This document shows, piece by piece, positions 33,038-45,427 of a DNA stretch of 64,000 bases. The position numbers and the translations under genes were made by a program. Source of the stretch: Chytriomyces cf. hyalinus JEL632 (Eukaryota; Chytridiomycota; Chytridiomycetes; Chytridiales; Chytriomycetaceae); NCBI GenBank assembly GCA_025435555.1, contig JAIWWG010000005.1, positions 124,001 through 188,000 on the forward strand, written 5' to 3'. The number at the start of each line of letters is the position of its first letter. Position 1 is the first letter of the stretch. The notes beneath the pieces were generated by a model. It had not been told where the DNA came from, did not search any database, and saw only the letters and a program-made list of their open reading frames with translations.

Positions 33038-36000
33038 ATGATTGGACCTGCTCACAGTGAAGGAAACATCGAAATGGACACTGAAAGAGACGCAGACGCC
33101 TTCTTGGCTGCAGGACACTTGGGCGTTGAACAAGTAAGGGAACGAAATCAGTCCGGCCTCATTGCCTCCTCTCGTTGAAGGACACATATATTGGGAATAG
33201 CTATGTCTCTCTCACTCTATTCTGCTTCCTGTTGTACTTCCTCTGTTTCTTTCTGTCAAGTTTCTGCACTTTTGGTTGTCGACCGCATTTTAACTTATTC
33301 GAAATATTTAAACCAGCCAAACGCCCCTGACTCAAACCCCAACGCAGCCCGCCAAAGAGAAGACTATGAGCCGTCATCGTACGAGATTGACGAAAACAAA
33401 CGCCGTAAACTGAACCACGAGGCAATTTTGCTCGACGACTTCTTCCCAGAACCGATTTTAGCTCCAATCATTGCGTCCACAAAGTTCCAAGCCCCGCCTG
33501 GACATGCGTCACTCAGTAACGAAGATCTGCAAGCTGGCGTCGGCAGTAATGCCAAATATTCTCTTCGCACTCGGCGCGAGAAACCCGCGCCGATATATGT
33601 CCCGGAATACAACACTCGGACTCGTTCTTCCAGAGACAGTTTTGAAAGGAACGCTTCACCACCACCTCGTCAAAGAGACCGTGACAGATCGTTTCACGCC
33701 AAAATTGAGGGCATGAGTGGACATCGTCCAGAAACTCGTGGCGTCAGAACAAGCTATATCGAACCTACCAGCGATGACGAAGAATTTCAAAGCTACGTGG
33801 TGAGGAAACCCGGATTTTCGGACGCGATTTCATTACTGACTTAACTAAAAAAAAAAAAAAAAAAAAGCCATCCGCAAGACCCAGATCTTCCCGCCAACTC
33901 GCGAGCGCATCATCCGCATACCAAAGTGATCGTCCATCTTCAGCAGAATCTATATCAGCGAGGCGATCCACGCGGCGGAATTCTGAACTTCGCGAAGAGG
34001 ACGACATAAGCTTTGAGGGCAGGTCACGGAGAAGATCCAGCCAGGGAGGTTCTCTTCCAGTAGAAGACTCGCATTTTCCCGTGCGTGCTTCAAAAAGTGG
34101 CAGACGTTTATCAGAAAGTTCCGAAGACCACATGAAGGACGAGGGCGTAGGAATGGGTGCGGATGGAGATTCGAATGCAGCTGTCATATCGGCCAACAAA
34201 CCATATCCAAAGAAAATTTCTCTGAAATTCAAATCCAATAGCAACGAAGACGTGACTCAGGAAGAAAACGATGTGTTGGGTGAAAATAATGAACCAACTG
34301 GAGTCGCTCCCTCAACAAAAAATACCCGGCGACGGCGAATAGAAGATGATGACGAGGAGGAGGAGGTTGAGGATAATGCGGACGATTACGCAGACAGCCC
34401 CAAAGACGTTGACTACCAGCTCGAAGATGGGAACGCGGAATCTGATGACGAATTTAATTCTGATAACGAGGATGCTCCGACACGCGGAAGGCGGAAGGCT
34501 CCGAGAGTTTATTCTGATAAACCCCGGTATAATTCTCATCCTTCAGCGATTGAGGATGGATATTCAAATGGCGGTCGAAATTTGCGATCCCGCAGTGGAG
34601 GAGACTCTCAACGCCATCGAAACAGCGCTAATGGTGTGACGGACGACGCTTTTGCGCAGGAAAAAGAAGCCCAGAAAAAACTTCGAGAAGAAGCAAAGTT
34701 ATCGCGAGAGCGCCGTTTGCGACTTCGCCGTGCTCGAAATGATGGGTTCGAAGAATTGGAAGACTTGGATCTTTTGAACACCGACTTGGACCATGATGGA
34801 GATGATGAGTTTGACTCGAATGGACGACCACGGCGGCGCTTGAGGCCTCGTGGCGAGAAGGTGGATTATTCACGCCAACTGCATCCAGGAGCGGGATGGA
34901 ATGGACAACCCATCGGCGCAATTCAATCTGATCGCGCAAGGTCGCGGTTCAATAACAGAGGTGGTGGAAACGGATTTGGCCGATCTGGAGGTGGAGGAAG
35001 AAATCCAGATGAGCGTGCATTTTCCTACAAACCTGGTCGCTATGGTCGTGAGGCGAATCCATTAGATTCGGTATTGTCAGATGCCATGCTCCTTTGACAT
35101 TGATAAACTTACCCACACTTATTCAGAGCGATGATGACGCAAATGGCAATGCAAACATCGATCGTAGTAATGCTCGCCGGCAGGGAGGAGATCGAACTGT
35201 AAATCGCGGAAATAACATTGAACCCATTAATATTATGGAAATTATGCGAGCTCAGGAGCACGCAATCATGAAAGATTTGCCGGAGGAAGAGCGGAAAAAA
35301 TACGAGCAAAATGCGAGGTTGTTCAGAAAGAATGGTGGCAAAGGTTGGACTCTTGCTTTCAAAGTCCTATGACCGTGTTAATTTTTTGGGAAATGGCAGA
35401 TTTGGCAGATACTGATCCAGTGTCAACATCGACCATTAATTTCGACTCTATCGGAGGCCTTGAAGATCATATCCGTTCTCTCAAAGAAATGGTTGTTATG
35501 CCTTTGCTCTATCCGGAAATTTTTTCAGGATTCCAAATTTCAGCACCAAGAGGAGTCCTGTTTCATGGGTATTGCTTAATCAATTCTTGCAACGCAGGGG
35601 TTATACTAAACTCACTTCTTTCTCGGCAGTCCACCTGGTACCGGGAAGACTTTGATGGCTCGCGCACTTGCCAGTTCATGCTCAACCTCCACGCAAAAAG
35701 TCGCCTTCTTTATGAGAAAAGGGGCCGATGTTCTATCAAAATGGGTGGGCGAAAGTGAGCGCCAATTGCGACTCCTATTTGAGGAAGCGAAAACATACCA
35801 GCCAAGCATTATTTTCTTTGACGAGATTGACGGACTGGCACCTGTTCGTTCAAGCAAACAAGATCAAATTCACGCGTCAATTGTCTCTACTTTGCTAGCC
35901 CTCATGGACGGACTTGATAGCCGAGGTAACCAAATAGATGCACAATGACGTCTTGTATTGAACCCTCCCCTCGATGTATATATCACAGGCCAAGTGGTTG

Positions 36001-38732
36001 TCATTGGTGCAACGAACCGTATTGATGCAATTGATCCCGCTTTACGCCGGCCGGGAAGATTCGACCGCGAGCTCTTTTTTCCACTGCCAACAGAGCCAGC
36101 AAGGAAAAAGATTATATCAATCACAACCTCCAAGTGGAATCCGCCCGTCTCTGAAAAGCTGCTCGATGATTTGGCCAAGTCTACTCGAGGATATTGTGGT
36201 GCCGATGTCAGGGCACTGTGCACCGAAGCTGCCCTGAATGCTGTTCAGCGATCGTTTCCTGAGATTTATGAAAGCAGCCATAAATTGGAGATTAGCACAA
36301 GCGATATCGTTGTCACTGCTGAAGATTTCTCAAAGAGCATGAAACGTAAGCCTTGCGTCTTGATTGTGGCATACCGTTCCTGACAGGTTGTATCACAGGA
36401 ATAATTCCCTCAACTCAGAGAACATCCACAGTGTACTCAAGCCCTATCCCAGTTCACCTAAAACCCTTGGTGCGAAGTCCATTCCTTGAAATTACCAAGA
36501 CTCTCGACGTTCTGTGTCCCATGCTGAAACAGGTGGCCGAAGCAAATGTGTCAGGTTTTATGGCAGATTCCCAAGACGGAAACTCTGGACCAGGGCCGCT
36601 TCAGCAGCTCTCAAATAGCTACCTTTCATATGCCTTCTCTTTTCAACCAAGGCTTTTGATCTGTGGTGAGGCTGGCATGGGTCAAAGGCTACTTGGGCCT
36701 GCCGCGTTGGAAGTGCTGGAGTCTCAAAAAGTCTACATTCAATCCCTCGATCTGTCAACCCTTTTAAACGACTCGTCCAGAACTGTAGATGCCGCCATAA
36801 TCCAGTTGTTTCATGAAATGAAACGGCACCGTCCTGCTGTGCTTTTCATTCCGGATATTGACATTTGGTGGGAAACTCTTTCAGAAGCTGCTCAATTTGT
36901 TTTCGTTTCTTTGATTGAGCGAGATCCGATGAATCCGGTCATGATTTTGGCAACATGCGAGGCACTGTTTCAAGAGCTTAAACCTGAGCTTCAGGGGCTT
37001 ATTCAAGGGCGGCTAGGTAGTTTTTCAGGTATTGAAGGATGGAAACGTGTTATTGTTTCCACGAAGCCAGACCAAGTGAGTTTTTCACGCACTTCTCTTG
37101 TGTGTGGCTTCTTCTGATTAACTTGATTCGACAGGATGCCCGAAAACAATTCTTCAACGAACTTATTGAATCTGTCAAAAAACCGCCAGCACTGAGAGCT
37201 CCGAACCCCGCAAAACTACGGCGTAAGAAGCCTCTGAAACGAGCGCCCAGCCCACCCCCTCGGGAACTCACCGAAGAAGAAGCTCACGCCTTATTTGAGC
37301 ACGATGAAACCCTCCGTCGCCAGTTGCGCCTGGAGTTACGCTTCATTGTGACTGATTTGAAGCGGAACAAAAAGTTCAACGATTTTCTCCGGCCTGTTGA
37401 CCCGGACGCGTTCCCGGATTACTATGAAACTGTGCGGGATCCAATGGATCTGGAAACGCTGTTGTGGAAAATCAATGACAGACAGTATGCCGTTCTGGAT
37501 GACTTCATTGACGACTTTGAATGCATTGTCAATAGCGCTGAAGAGTATAATGAACCCGGCTCAGCTATTGTCGCAAAGGTAGGGCTGGATTTTGCCTGAT
37601 GGGACTGAAGAGATTGCTGATATTCCATTTTTGTGTTAAGGCGTACGACTTGCTGGACACATTTATGATGTACATCAATACTTTGCAAAAGAACGAACCC
37701 CAATTTCTTTGGGAACTGAAACAATCCTGCATGCGGTGTAATCTCGTGAACGAACAACGAAGGCGACGAGGGGCTGACATTCTGGGAAAGTCTCGAGACG
37801 CAGCATTGGCACGACGAAAAGCGGAACTGGACAAACTCAATGAAAACGCCGCCTTAAAACGGAGCGACTTTGATTCACATGGAGACAATGGTGCCATGGA
37901 GGCGGAAGATGAAGGGCGCAACACACCAGTGGGAATGAACGATGATGCTGGTGTAGCATCACTACCATCGGTCGCGAAACGGGTTATTCGTGTCATTGCA
38001 TCAGATGATGAAGATGACGAAGCAGTTTCCCAGCCTGCAATTATCAAACCGGATGAAAAGAAGTCAGCATTGGGCGATTTCGAAAGCGATAAGAGCAATA
38101 TGGTTGTGGATCCACCTCAGGTTGGTAAGTCTGTCGATGATGAGTCAAATGGAAATGGCGACGTCCGCGAAACGGTTGTTGTCGCTGATTTGGAGGAAAG
38201 TGGAGTGGCAGCAGAATTCGACCCACTTCAAAATCTGTTTCAGGACGAAATGGAGGCGCAACCAGAAGTCAAGGCTCAAGAGGGTTTGTTTAACTTTAAC
38301 TGATGCCATTGAGAATGAGCGTGGAGGTTAAAAATTGATTTCATGAACAGAACCTGTCATTGAAAATGTCGTTGAACCAGTTGTTGACGCAGCGGTTGTG
38401 ATGGCGGAAGAAAAGTCTGACTCTGAAATGGAAGTGGAGGAGCCGCTGCCTGACTTCATTGTCAACGAAAATTCACTCGAAAACCTCGCCAATGATTTGG
38501 TTTACCGTACTGAAGATTGGTCCGTTTCGGATTTGGAAGGATTGGGTGTTGCGTTGTGTGGTGCCGTGTTTAGAAATTCCGCGAGTTGGGATCGGTCTGA
38601 GATGATTCAGGTTTGGACCAAGCATATCTTCGTTGGAACCAAGCCCCGTACTTATATAACATTTTTTTAAAAACTCAGGAGTTGTGCTCTGTGTTGGACA
38701 AAGCAGAAGAAGCATGGAAAGTCAAAGTGTAA
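33038..38732 (+). CDS. YTA7: ATAD2/Yta7-type AAA ATPase with bromodomain
   Basis: Twelve exons (33038..33133, 33317..33799, 33868..35070, 35127..35343, 35400..35568, 35630..35925, 35989..36345, 36399..37075, 37135..37578, 37641..38283, 38351..38610, 38679..38732) give 1632 residues. A long acidic/Arg-Ser N-terminus precedes AAA1 with Walker A GPPGTGKT, Walker B IIFFDEIDG and arginine-finger region LRRPGRFDRELFF. AAA2 is degenerate (LICGEAGMGQRL in place of Walker A). The bromodomain follows (FNDFLRPVDPDAFPDYYETVRDPMDL..SAEEYNEPGS). Yta7/ATAD2 hexamers bind acetylated histones and evict or disassemble H3-H4; yeast Yta7 controls histone genes. The divergent H3/H4 pair lies 3 kb downstream. The acceptor of intron 2 is preceded by a long A run. 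Confidence 0.95.
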
Positions 38733-38976
38733 AAACGAACTGAAAAATATTAAATGTCTCTTCTTTATTGCTTAACGTTGGTATTTATCGTTTGGGGAGT
38801 TGGTGACGATCTGCTCAAGTTACTCACAGCCCAGTGCGGTGGTGCACTTGAACCTCCATAAACTTTATTTGTCACTTGAAGAAAACACATACTGAAATCC
38901 CGAGTCAAAATTCACCACGCACCAGATGGTCTTCCTTCTAATAATCCGTTCTTCAGAAGGATAGGCCTCCTTTTAA

Positions 38977-40850
38977 CTAATCTCTTAGCCACTTGTGCTC
39001 CAGGACTTGTTGCGCCGAAGGTCTCAAATTTTGATCCTTTTCCAGCATCCAGTCTATTAAATCGATGGCATTTTTGTCGCATTTATACCGCAGCATTTTG
39101 TACGGTTTGCTCTTGACTTGATCAAAACTGCTGAACGGGGCTTCACCACAAAGAATCGTGTACCTTCGAAACAAAAATAAATATACGAGTTGGACCACAT
39201 TGACACAGACTTGGAGATACATACAGAATAATTCCGCAAGCCCAGATATCTGCTGGCTTTGGTATGTACAGCTTGCCGGAGAGTACTTCAGGAGGCGCAA
39301 AGTTGATTGTTCCATGGTATCGCAAAATGTCCACGTTTTCATCCTCAATCGCTGCGCTTCCAAAATCAATTAGTTTGGCATCGTATTTATCGTCAATAAC
39401 AATGTTCTATCGGATGTGAGAACCGTAAGTCAGCGGGAACATATCATTGAATTAAGTGATATAATGCAAACCTCGTCTTTCAAATCTCTGTGCGCAATGT
39501 TATTAGAATGCAAGTACGCCACAGCACTCATAAGCTGACGGAAAACATGTTTTGCGAGTTTGTTTTTGAGTCTGTCATTTCTCTCGATGCATTCAAAAAG
39601 GTCCACAGACGGTCCACGAATCAGCGAAACAAATGCCTGTTGGTTTTTTTTTGTTAACAGGTTGTCTTCCAACGAGATTTTGCGCAAGAATTTGATCCAA
39701 CCGGAACAGTTGCGCTGCGATCGATCGTGTATGCTTTCTGGCCGTTGTTTTCAGTCGTACGCAGATTTTGATTTGATTGCGGCACACGATTAAATTTGAG
39801 TGAATCTGTCAGAGTTGGCGAAGTGCTTCCATGAGGGGATTTGAAGTCTTTTGTGCATAAAGTGGCGGTTCTTTCAGGAGAATGTCTAATGTTGTTGTTT
39901 TTTCGAATCGTAAGCGGAGGTTCATCGTATGTTTGAGATTCATCCGCTTTTCTCTTGAGCGAAGACTTTGCGCATGGGCTCGGTGTTAAAGTTTTCGTGC
40001 TTGCCGGAGAATCCAAGTCGTCTTCGCGGCCGCAGGTGTCCCAAGAGCTGCCGTGGAACTCCGTTACAAGATAAAAGAATTTCGCGTCTTCGAAGAATTC
40101 AATAAACTTGATAATGCTCGGATGATTGCACTGCGAAAACGGAAACGAACATATTGCAGTCAGAGAAGACTATCTTGCGTTGCGAAATATACTTTGATTT
40201 TCCACCTGTTTCAAGATGAAGATTTCCATTGGAATCTGTCTTTCTTCGTCCGGATCCGTTGCCCATAAAGAAACGCGGTGTTTCAGAATAAACTTGACAG
40301 CCACCAATTCGGGGTTCATATTATCGCCTCCTTTAACGATGGCGCCACACACGAACCCGAAGCCTCCCACACCCAGCTTGGACACGAGCTGGTACTTTGC
40401 ACTGAATTCGGCGTTGAGAAGGACGTTCTGATTCGTGAATCGAGCAAGAGCAGCCCGAGCAGTCATTTCTTTTCCTTCATCTTTGTTTTTTTTGGACGGA
40501 GAGTTTGTTGAACTGATGATGGCGGTTTTTTCGGACAGTGTTGACGAATTGAACGCAACAAATTTCGAGAAACGCGGGGAAGGTGTGCGACGCACGGGTG
40601 AGGCAGAGGTCAAGGTGGACTGAAGTTCGAAATACATGTCTGTCTGTGAGGCTGGGCCCGTGGGAGTGCTCCTGAGCTTGTCTCTCGGAGACGGTAACCG
40701 TGCCATGGGAGAAGACAGTGGGTCCGAAAAGCACAGATCGGAGCGAGGCGGAGTCATAGCTCTGCTTCTAGAGGCGCCGGCGTTTTTCGAGAGTGCGCCC
40801 CGCACGGCGTGGCTCTGCGTCAGAGGCGAGTTCCTTGTCTCGCGTTGCAT
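38977..40850 (-). CDS. PAS-kinase-like Ser/Thr protein kinase, without visible PAS domain
   Basis: Five exons (40850..40206, 40130..39702, 39636..39472, 39406..39225, 39163..38977) give 535 residues. The first ~120 residues are Ser/Pro-rich. The kinase domain has LGVGGFGFVCGA (Gly loop), AVKFILK (Lys), EIFILKQ (Glu), HRDLKDEN (catalytic loop), LIDFGSA (DFG) and GTINFAPPEVL. DxKDEN followed by IDFGSA is characteristic of PASK and its relatives. About 110 Ser/Thr/Pro-rich residues are inserted at the hinge, between LVTEFHGSS and DLFECIERN. PASK in yeast controls sugar flux and translation. No PAS domain is visible, so the closest label is PASK-like kinase. The alternative is a PIM-like or orphan CAMK. 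Confidence 0.88.
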
Positions 40851-41049
40851 TTCTGGACTTTTTGTTCAACGACTTTATTTGAAATTATTTTGGAAGCACC
40901 AACACCTTGGGAGACATGAGTGACTCCATTGAAGGCTGTGCGCTTTTACGGGCACGTAATAGAGCTGGAATTACCGCTGACGCCAAGGACGCAGAAGGCG
41001 CATTCAAACATTCTCTTTATTTTAAGTCGACACGTCTCCAGAACACCCC

Positions 41050-41601
41050 TTAGAGAGCATCCATTTCCGCCATCGTTTGGGCAAACTCGGCCTGCAGCTT
41101 GGCATGATCCTCTTGCAACTGCTCGTGCTTCTTCTCGAGTTCGGCCTTCTCATTGTCCAATTGCTTCGACTTTCGCTCGTGGTGTCTGCAACGACCGTGA
41201 GAAAATGCAACTGAAATACAAAAAAAAACAGTTGTACGTACTCTGCCTTCACTTCCACGGAACGCAGCCTGATGATGGATCCAAGTTTTGCTCAGTGACA
41301 AGGGCGCCAAATCAAGTATAAAGTAAAACTCACTGCTGCGTTGCCTCATCCGCCCGCTTTTCCGCCCGGTCCAAGTCACTCGACAGAAGCGCAATCTTGT
41401 TGTTAAGTCCCTGCATATCCGTTTCCATCTTCTCGACAGTCGCCTTTAATTGCTTGACTTCTTGCTCCGCCGCATCGGCCCTTGTTGCATTCCCATCGCT
41501 CTCTAAACGCAGCTTCTCGAGTTTCTTTTGATGGATTCGACGGTGAGATCGCTGCCTCGGAAAGCCATGTTTGCGTCACTGACCTCCTTGATCTTATCCA
41601 T
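41050..41601 (-). CDS. TPM: Short tropomyosin-like coiled coil
   Basis: Four exons (41601..41584, 41524..41334, 41268..41242, 41185..41050) give 123 residues. The first exon is 18 nt (MDKIKE) and the third only 27 nt. The sequence is an almost unbroken coiled coil in heptads (MDKIKEKLEKLRLESD, EQEVKQLKATVEKMETDMQGL, RRADEATQ-type breaks, KKHEQLQEDHAKLQAEFAQTM), beginning with the MDKIKEKL motif seen in fungal tropomyosins. Tropomyosin winds along actin filaments and stabilises cables and the cytokinetic ring. It is shorter than the usual 160-residue fungal form, about three actin-binding periods rather than four, unless an exon was missed. Confidence 0.82.
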
Positions 41602-41771
41602 TTGTTTTTACTGTTTTAGTTTTTAACTTTCAACCACCGAGTGGGATCCAGCAAGGAGTTGACAACATGCGCACAACCGCCGTGCCCTTTCAAGCGTAAT
41701 TGACATCAAGAGTCTGTTTAATTATGTTTTATTCCTATACAAAATACAGCGGCAGAACACTAAGCGCAGGT

Positions 41772-42771
<1,000 letters not shown>

Positions 42772-42863
42772 GTTTCTCACCTCACATCCTGCTTCAGTCT
42801 GCTGTACATGTAAAAAATAAACCAAAGTCATGCAATCGAAACTGCTCTATTCAAACTGTTGAG

Positions 42864-44976
42864 CTACAAACTCAAGTCTAATATATCGAGTCCTCCTTTG
42901 ACAGCGTCCAGTCCCGGCATTCTTCCCAACCGAATCAACTCTGAGCCATGGGCAACAATCGGATCGCGTCCCATTGACGAGATGGCCAAAATCTTGCCCT
43001 CACATGCATAGTATGCCACAAAGGACAAATTACTAATGTCCAGCGATCCCTGAAGAACGAAGCACCGTTATTTTCATTCAAAAGGCGGCTCTTCAGATGG
43101 CGAAAAGACAGCGACACTTACATCAACATATATTTCGTCAAAGTTTTTGGCGTGTCCAGCAAACCGTAAAGATTTTCCGTATTGAACTGTCCAAAAGAAT
43201 GGAATTGCTGTAAAAGGTGTCAAAGTGACGGAACTCGGGTCGGATGCGGTAATCAGTCTCATAATGTTTTGTGCAGCAGTTCGACCTTGGTTCTGTGCGA
43301 CAGCCCAATGTTCAACTCGAACTTTTTCACCAGTTATATGGTACGGATAACGTGCAATATCACCTTTTCAAATGGGTTTCAATGAATTTCGTCATTGGTA
43401 CATGATATTGGTGCACTCACCCACAGCAAATACATTCTCATGTCCTGAAACACGAGTAAAAGCGTCCACGGACACGCCACCGTCAGAATTAACGCTGATG
43501 CCCGAGTCAGTAAGGTAATCTGTCGCGGGAATCGATCCGATTCCGGCAACCAGCACTTGCACTGCGATGCGCTGCCCATCGTTCAGCACGACATGACCAA
43601 CCTGTGATCCATCTCTGCCATCCGCTTCGAGTGCCTGAATCCCAATACTTAGTTTCAAAGAAACGCCGTTGGATTCATGCAGTTTGGCCATTGCAAGCCC
43701 CACTTGGTCGCCCAACGTTCGCTTGAATGGCGTGCTGCCAATCACAGTCACGTTGCAAGTTTTTGAAAATGCAGCCGCGGCTTCCATTCCTATAAAACCT
43801 GTTCCTACAATCACCAAATTCGGTTTCGCGTTTGCATCCTGCGAGATAACGGTTTCCCTGGCGAGCTGGATGGCGTCCTCGATTGCGTTCGAGTCGGAAA
43901 CCGTGCGTAATGTGTACACGTTTTTGAAACCAGCGGATCCTTTCAGTACGCGTGGGACTGTCCCCGAAGCAAGAATTAGAAATGAGTAAGTCAGGTCAAA
44001 AGGAGCCGGTGACTCGTTGCTGGTAGACACGTATTCTACGATCTTTGTTTTCGTATTGACACGGGTAACTTGGGAAGAAAGACGAACATCAATTTGCATT
44101 GTTTCGTAGTAAGCGGCGTCGCGAAGCGCAATTTTAGAAGCTGTTGTTTTCATGGACTTGCTCAACTTTGGCCGATCGATTGGAAGATATGGTTCACTCG
44201 TCAATAGAACAATTTTTCCATTGAACCCTTCCTGGGTGTTTTTGTTGGAGAGTGAGTGAGTGAGTGGGGGAAGTGAAGATACATGAGGAAAAAGTCAGCA
44301 TTACAAGGCGCAAATTTTCTGCTGCTGCAAAGCCTGCTCCCCCTCCGCCAACAATGACTACTGTAGCTTTCGCATCTCCTTTGCGTTTTACACATTTGGG
44401 AGTCCTCCGACCCTGCTTCACGTGTTCCCAATTCGAAACTTCGACATAGACCTTCCCATTTGCCTCTTTTACTGGGAATGAGTGAAGTGCGTCAATCGAG
44501 GGGCTTTCTTCAATATCGCCTGAGGGGGAAAGTACGGATGAATGACTAATTCAAGTTTTCAAAGGTCAGTCTGTTCACACCTGTTGTTGCCGAGAAACAC
44601 GCCCCGTGCCAGGGGCAGACGATTCTTCCATCTTTGGAAAGCGTTCCTTTTATCAGCGGGGCTTTTGCGTGTGGACAGAGGTGGGAAGTGGCGTAATGCG
44701 TGCCGTTGACTTTCGAAAGCAACGCTTTTCCGCGACCTTCACCAAGTGATACTTCTCTCATTTCGCCGTCAAGGAGATCAAAGGAGTCGCAAACCTGAGA
44801 ATGAAGCAAGCAACCGTTAGTTGGCATGGACAGCGAATTGGGAGCAGCGAGAAGGGAGCAGGGGAATCCACCTCGACATCCTCGCTCGCACTTGTCCCGA
44901 CAAGCTGTGCCTTGAGAATGGATCCGATGCCGCGAACCATGCGCCGTATTCCCCATGACGATTGCGCTGATTCCAT
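42864..44976 (-). CDS. AIFM3: AIFM3-like Rieske [2Fe-2S] flavoprotein oxidoreductase
   Basis: Six exons (44976..44872, 44794..44581, 44519..44305, 44231..43421, 43363..43122, 43049..42864) give 590 residues. The N-terminal Rieske domain has the ligand motifs CPHAKAPL and CPWHGACF. Two nucleotide-binding folds follow: VVIVGGGGAGFAAAENL for FAD and LVIVGTGFIGMEAAAAF for NAD(P)H. EPYLPIDRPKLSK, the ASGTVPR motif and VFAVGDIARYP complete a class-II pyridine nucleotide-disulfide-type reductase, and a C-terminal dimer-like domain ends the chain. This order is that of AIFM3/AIFL proteins. The exact electron acceptor is unknown. No clear mitochondrial presequence is seen, though the N-terminus is basic. 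Confidence 0.94.
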
Positions 44977-45427
44977 CTCGATTCCCGTTCAATAATTTTT
45001 GTGCGTTCGATTTTGCCGCGCCTCATTTTATATGACCCACTCAAGCACATGGGTCCTTCATATGTCAGGCATTCTTCAAGATTTTTCGGATTCTGCCTAA
45101 ACAAAATGAGAACAAACCGCGACGCATGTGGACGATGTGCTGGTGCTCGCGACTCCCACTGCCTGAGAGGCTGTGTTGGAAACGGGGGAGGTCCGAAGAG
45201 CCGAAGATGGCGAGCAGCCCATTTGTGGCGGACTCCAAGGATCAAAGTCTCTGCGGCGGGTCTAGCTGCACTGTTGCTTCCGCTCCAAGTGGGTCAAACT
45301 GGATTGGATTGTCTGGACCACTTTTGTGAATGCAAATGGTTTTATGGTTAAATTATTGCTTGCCTCAGAATAAAAAAAAAATAAGAATTCAGCAGAAAAC
45401 GGACATCCATCAAACCATCCCTCAAGA
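44977..45427. other. Divergent promoter region of AIFM3-like and CPSF6-like genes
   Basis: 450 nt between two start codons. ORFs crossing it have no family likeness. No clear TATA box. Confidence 0.5.

Noticed and set aside
45001-45351. 116-codon ORF between AIFM3-like and CPSF6-like genes
   Set aside because: Lies in the shared promoter, has no recognised domain and unusual composition.
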